Below the pieces are notes generated by a model. It saw nothing but the letters and a program-made list of their open reading frames with translations. It did no database searches and was not told the origin of the DNA. The position numbers and the translations under genes are program-made. This document shows positions 17,938-21,858 of a stretch of 21,858 nt of DNA, piece by piece. Every line of letters begins with the position of its first letter. Position 1 is the first letter of the stretch. Source of the stretch: Mucidula mucida (Eukaryota; Basidiomycota; Agaricomycetes; Agaricales; Physalacriaceae); contig JADNYV010000562.1 of assembly GCA_015501055.1 (NCBI GenBank), forward strand, positions 1-21,858, written 5' to 3'.

Positions 17938-19398
17938 ATGAGCACTCGGGCTGCTCTTTCTGTTTCTCTCGTCGGTGGAATCCTGACCACCGTGTACTTG
18001 CTCAGACCCATTCGTGTGGTGCGCGTCCAAGGCGCCTACAGCTCCCTCTATTGGACAATCCGCTCCTGGTTATGGAACTATCCGGTCACTGAGGACTATG
18101 CCATTTGGGACACTGGAGACCCAAACGATGAGCAAGTATTCGAAAGTGACAGATTACGCCTCCTACGAATCTGGCGCTTCTTGCGTCCGTTTTTCGTTTC
18201 GTGTGGATATCACCCATACGTCCTGAAAGATCCGACCGACTTGTTCAGTCACATTATTCCAAGTACCCCTGCATCAACTGAAAAGATGACATTTCCATTC
18301 GCGCAGCGCTTCTACAGGACAGATGCCGATGCGGAAACAAATTTCTTCGTAGGCCTTAAATCAATTGGTTAATGAAAGCTTACCAGAATATCTCCAGTCT
18401 CCATTCGTGTGGTTTGCGCGGGATACGCTAGGGCGAGATGTGATACTGAAGTACATCACGGCAACCTGTACAACACGTCTGTTGGCTCATCTTGTTCAGA
18501 TCTATCTCCGGTCCACAGCCCAGCAAGGAGCTCAGAGCGTTCCGTCTCCTACAGTCTGATTCCCTTCGGACGATCCGCGGAATCATACTATCCCTGTTCT
18601 TGACTATGTTAACTTCAATGGCCAAGTGTTCGTTGTAATGCCAAGGTACGCGCACAATTACTTCCCGTACCAGACTAAGCCCGTCGCGAATACGTTACAG
18701 ATGGAATGTGGCGATCAAGGCCGATTTTGCCAAGGTCGGTGAACTAGTTCGATACGGTCGGGCATTTATGGAGGTTAGTGCGCTATCCTGATTTCCAGTG
18801 GTGGATGATGAAATCGTTGTATAGGCTGTTGCTTTCCTTCACGAACATAATATTTCTCATGGCGACATCCTTCCCCAAAACATGATGACAGACGCACTCA
18901 TTCCGCAGGCCAAGAAGTTGACAGAACCTCGCATTGCGGGCGTTCGTGGACCCAAGCGCCGATACGCCCTCATTGATTTCGAAACAGCCATTGTAGACTA
19001 CAGTCCCGAGCTGTTGGCGGGTTTCAAGAAGGATGTTCGGGACCTTGCATCAGCCTTGGAGTTCAATCTGCGCGTGAGTAGTGCACGTAGTCGTCACTGA
19101 AGTCCTAATAACCGCCTCCGTAGTGTATCGAAGACGTTATACCAGACATAGTACCACTCTTCGACGCCATGAAGGAGTACGACAGCCCAGCCCAGCCAAG
19201 TGCTGCCGCCGCCCTTTCTCGTTATGAAGAAATATGCGGCTCAGTCTCTGCAGAAGAGTTGGAGCTCGAGGTACAAGGGCGTTATTGGCATGACGGTTAG
19301 TCCGTTCTTTACTAGACAAGGCAAAGATTGAGAGCTTCCCAGGACAGATATCATTACGACTAGCTCCTTGCATACACGTGTCAGATGGCGATACTTAA
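17938..19398 (+). pseudogene. Kinase-like copy C, broken by a single-base deletion in exon 3
   Basis: Exons 17938-18348, 18398-18450, 18500-18645, 18701-18773, 18825-19073, 19124-19295 and 19343-19398. All splice sites are intact GT-AG, including intron 3 (GTACGC), which is GC-AG in A and B. Exon 3 is 146 nt: near 18565-18570 C reads CTTCGGACGAT where B reads CTTCGAGACGAT. Translation then leaves frame and reaches TAA at 18636-18638. Everything downstream is otherwise open: HGDILPQN, DFET, and the same last exons. Exon 5 is 54 nt shorter than in A/B because the Ser/Pro linker after DFE is missing. Without the deletion it would encode 386 aa. With just one lesion in 1160 nt it is either a very recent pseudogene, a sequencing error, or spliced differently. 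Confidence 0.75.
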
Positions 19399-19689
19399 CA
19401 TGTAGTGTTCATATTGCCGCGCTATCTGTTCTGTATGTTTCGCGCCACGAATATCAACCTTTAACGATGGGGACAGTTAAACAATTTAGACTCAGTCGAG
19501 TAGCCTCCCGCTGGGCGTGAACCTCAGTTACCTCACGAAGTTCTAGATCTTCCACAAAGTTCCCTGCTGACCTGGCCAACAACTTGGTTGACGGTGATAC
19601 TGCCTCATTTTGCGGAAGGTTTCCCCGGGGTGTGTGTTTAAAAACAAGTTTAGCGGACTGTCTATCCCGCGTCTTCTTTTCCGACGACG
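19399..19689. other. Intergenic between copy C and the Q pseudogene
   Basis: No gene is recognised. The last about 60 bp loosely resemble the leader of the intact Q gene (GACTGT, then CGACGACGATG before the start). Confidence 0.35.
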
Positions 19690-20280
19690 ATGCTACAGAT
19701 ATTGCAACGCTCGCTTTCTTCTCGGTGCACTGCAGCCAAACTGCGCCACATCCAACAACATCTCACCGTCGTCCAGAAGCGGGCCTTCAACACGCCATCA
19801 ATTCCAGTCAAGTTATCGCCGAGGGTTTATGTTAAAACAACGCGGGCCCTCCATAGCTCTCTAAAGGACAAGGGTGTGCATCACTTATCAACTTGGCAGG
19901 ATGTATTGACGACAGTTCAACAACAGCTGCAGACACTTTAGTTCACCGCCTGCACGGGTGAACAACTCCAGCGCAGTACTCGCAACGAATTAACTCAAAG
20001 ACTCTTCTTTCTTAGCACCGTACCATACCCAAACGCTCCCCTCTGGCCTGACGGTCTACTTACGATCTTCCGCACACCCCTCCCAAGGCACACGTCGACC
20101 AACAAGCGCTCTGCGGACCGTACACCAAATTGCTCACATAGTGCTTCGGCCCCAACTCATTCGAGTTCTTCGTCGCTTCCGAAGCCTCTTCCTTTGCCCC
20201 CCCTAGCAGGGCTTGCGGTAAAGCTGCCACCTTCTTCGTCTTCATAGTCGGCTCCGTCGTCCTGTGACATCGAGGACGCG
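19690..20280 (+). pseudogene. Truncated family Q pseudogene
   Basis: This is a paralogue of the gene at 10006. The N-terminus aligns well (LQRSLSSRCTAAKL, TVVQKRAFNT), the DSSTT and LHG words of exon 2 are present, and intron 2 is conserved (19958-20015, GTGAAC...CTTAG). Damage: intron 1 has lost its donor and is too short; a one-base deletion near 20112 shifts the frame before GPYTKLLT; a TAG (20139-20141) stands where the intact gene has TAC (Tyr). Similarity ends after FFVFIVGS near 20250, so the C-terminal half is absent. The basic N-terminus is the best preserved part. Confidence 0.8.
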
Positions 20281-20312
20281 AGCCGGACGACAACATGCGT
20301 CGGTGCCAGTTT

Positions 20313-20721
20313 TCGCTGGCTCAACCATCGACTGCTTCTTCTGTGCCTGTAATCTCAGTCTGGATTGACTGCCGTTGAGGCACCTAGGAGTTATTGGTCT
20401 TGAAACAATCTCTATCCACGCCGCCATGTTGTTCTTTATACCCCAAGGCCTCCACTAGTAGCGCCAATTGTTTTCAAAGACCCTTGCGATGCTACGTTGC
20501 ATCCGGGATATGACACATATCTGCATGACGGTAACAAAAATTGAATTAACAAGAACCATTGAAGTGAGTTTTTCGTCTCCTTCTGAATAGAAGTATCATT
20601 TATGAATAACCACTCGATTAGCTCGTACTATGCCGCACACGTCTCCCGGAATCCCCTGTTTATGGAAACAGTCGCTTCTTCAAACGTTCTCTTTGCCATC
20701 GACTCAATACGCATTAGCGCC
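20313..20721. repeat. Duplicated segment R2
   Basis: This is the second copy of the segment at 16387-16859, starting about 30 bp after the Q pseudogene remnant. Similarity stops 16 bp before the Copia LTR at 20738. The plus-strand frame (MNNHSISS, VSRNPLFMETVASS) and the minus-strand frame (MRIESMAKRTFEEATV) are both still open. Confidence 0.7.
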
Positions 20722-20767
20722 TACTGCAAGTGCCATCTGTTGACGAAACCGATACGGAAACGAGACG

Positions 20768-20914
20768 ACCTGTAACGAGGCCGTAAGTACGAGTACACGA
20801 ATGGTACGAGTCGTGCCGAGCTCAGTCGTCGTAGTAAGAGACTCTTTGTATTACTACATACCTGTAACGAGGCCGTAAGTACGAGTACACGAATGGTACG
20901 AGTCGTGCCGAGCT
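20768..20914. repeat. Two identical 55 bp direct repeats inside the Copia LTR
   Basis: 20768-20822 and 20860-20914 are identical, 92 bp apart. A second 23 bp repeat occurs at 20821-20843 and 20964-20986, so a block of the LTR was duplicated and then separated. Identity suggests a recent event. Confidence 0.85.
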
Positions 20915-20960
20915 ACAGGACGTGTGAGATAGAAGAAACATGAGTGATATAAGTAAGGCA

Positions 20961-20992
20961 TACCTCAGTCGTCGTAGTAAGAGACTGAGGTA
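20961..20992. repeat. Perfect 10 bp inverted repeat in the Copia LTR
   Basis: TACCTCAGTC (20961-20970) and GACTGAGGTA (20983-20992) can pair around a 12 nt loop. It may act in RNA 3' end formation of the element, which is speculative. Confidence 0.6.
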
Positions 20993-21100
20993 CGGAAAAG
21001 GAAGGACTAAACAAATATAGTAGGTCCGTGACTAAATAAGGAAATGACTGTCCATGATAGAGCCAATGCTCGTTGACCCAATACTACTCAGATTCCAACA

Positions 21101-21110
21101 CTCCCCCTCA
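21101..21110 (-). other. Polypurine tract of the Copia element
   Basis: Minus strand TGAGGGGGAG lies directly before the LTR. Its TGA is also the stop codon of the pol frame. Confidence 0.75.
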
Positions 21111-21858
21111 ACGAGTACTGGCTCGTTGAAGACCGAGACCACGGATTGCTGTCTTGTGACTGTCCGGTGGCAGTGCCTTCGTGAAGACGTCGGCAAGATT
21201 GTCCTTGGTGTCGACACGGACCGCCACAATGTCCTTGCACGCAATGGCTTGTCGGATCCAATGATAGCGAATCTTGATGTGTTTGTTGCCATGGGTAACT
21301 TGATTTGACGTCAAGTTAAGTGCTGAGTTGGCATCGACGCGCATCGGTGTCGGGCCATCAGGTGAGAAACCGAGTTCGTCAAAAGCTGACGGAACGAGAT
21401 GATGTCGGTACCACAGATGCTGGCGGCATAATACTCGGCTCCTGGAGTACCAATGGCGACTTGAGTCTGACGGCGGGCATACCACAAGAAGCAACCAGTG
21501 CCCATGAAGAGAGCACCTCCGGAAATTGAGTGGCCGTGTTCGTCGGGATTATCAGCGAAGTTCGCGTCCGTGTACCCATGGAATGCATCCTTCAGAGCAT
21601 GTCTACCACCGAGAACGAGCTTGTAGTCAGACATACCCTTTAGGTAACGCAAAATCCGTTGAACGGCGATCCAATGAGTACGACCCGGGTTCTGCATAAA
21701 CTGCGATACCTGTTGAACAGCGCGGCTATTGGGTCGCGTCATGACAGCGGCGTGCATAACAGAGCCAACTGCACGAGAGTATGGGATGGAGTCCATCGCG
21801 TTGTGCTCGGATGAGCCAACCTCGGGGCAATCACTTCGTCGCAGAGGAGTGTTCTCCA
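21108..21858 (-). pseudogene. pol: Ty1/Copia pol C-terminus (RT end and RNase H), one frameshift, runs off the window
   Basis: The frame is open from the window edge: DCPEVGSSEHNAM, SIPYSRAVGSVMHAAVMTRP (end of RT/connection), then RTHWIAVQRILRYLKG and the Copia RNase H (YTDANFADNPDEHGHS, FLWYARRQTQVAIGTPGAEY). Near 21382 one base is missing after FRQLL; the next frame continues with DELGFSPDGPTPM, NLTSNQVTHGNKHIKIRYHW and NLADVFTKALP, the usual Copia C-terminal words, to TGA at 21110-21108. Apart from that single deletion the domain is well preserved, so the element is young compared with the Gypsy element. Confidence 0.9.

Larger units (their letters stand above)
20738..21100 (-). repeat. 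3' LTR of a Ty1/Copia element
   Basis: On the minus strand the LTR begins TGTTGGAATC right after a polypurine tract and ends GTCAACA, giving perfect TGTTG/CAACA ends and a length of 363 bp. The flanking 5 bp outside is CCATC; the other end of the element is beyond the window, so a target duplication cannot be checked. Confidence 0.8.

Noticed and set aside
17731..18030. Minus-strand 99-codon open frame over the start of K-C
   Set aside because: It overlaps the conserved first exon of the kinase-like copy C on the other strand and has no counterpart at A or B.
20768..20992. Possible CRISPR-like or satellite array
   Set aside because: Only two copies of each repeat exist, they lie within a Copia LTR, and the host is a eukaryote.
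21054..21308. Plus-strand 84-codon open frame
   Set aside because: It is antisense to the Copia pol C-terminus and LTR start on the minus strand, whose motifs are clear.

Overview
The window is nuclear DNA of a filamentous basidiomycete, most likely an Agaricomycete. The evidence is many 44-61 bp GT-AG introns with CTNAC-like branch points, an F-box gene and multi-intron kinase-like genes of the type expanded in mushroom-forming fungi, and a chromodomain Ty3/Gypsy element. The element's wording is reminiscent of Rhizoctonia-type elements, which is only a weak impression. No rRNA, tRNA or CRISPR array was seen.

Bases 1-7000 are transposon-derived. A minus-strand LINE (non-LTR) reverse-transcriptase C-terminus (1-333) abuts a 6.6 kb degenerate Ty3/Gypsy chromovirus (334-6940). 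The two LTRs are about 98% identical, but gag and pol carry stops and frameshifts. Catalytic Asp codons of protease, RT (two) and integrase have all become Asn. A 244 bp TA-duplicating inverted-repeat element (MITE) sits in the TATA tract of the 3' LTR.

Bases 7000-9150 hold a three-exon F-box gene on the minus strand. Splicing it with two short introns gives 609 codons with no stop.

Bases 10000-20700 are an accessory gene array, all on the plus strand, built from duplicated families. Family Q is a protein of unknown function with a mitochondrial-like N-terminus; it has an intact copy at 10006-11004 and a broken copy at 19690-20280, so it brackets the array. Family K is an N-terminally anchored kinase-like protein with seven exons, in three copies: A at 12368 intact, B at 14775 frame-shifted unless a donor 4 nt downstream is used, and C at 17938 with a one-base deletion. 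Family P is a three-exon protein of 72-76 aa sitting about 330-350 bp upstream of K-B and K-C. Two less certain genes (11707-12181 and 16977-17222) and a duplicated non-kinase segment (16387-16859 and 20313-20721) complete it. The repeated P-K pair, with exon lengths conserved while introns vary, is the best candidate for an undescribed functional unit. Its role cannot be read from sequence.

Bases 20738-21858 are the 3' end of a Ty1/Copia element on the minus strand: a complete 363 bp LTR, a polypurine tract and a pol C-terminus with one frameshift. The element runs off the window.

Gene models were built by hand from splice signals, frame continuity and comparison of paralogues within the window. 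Family names come from recognition of motifs, not from searches.
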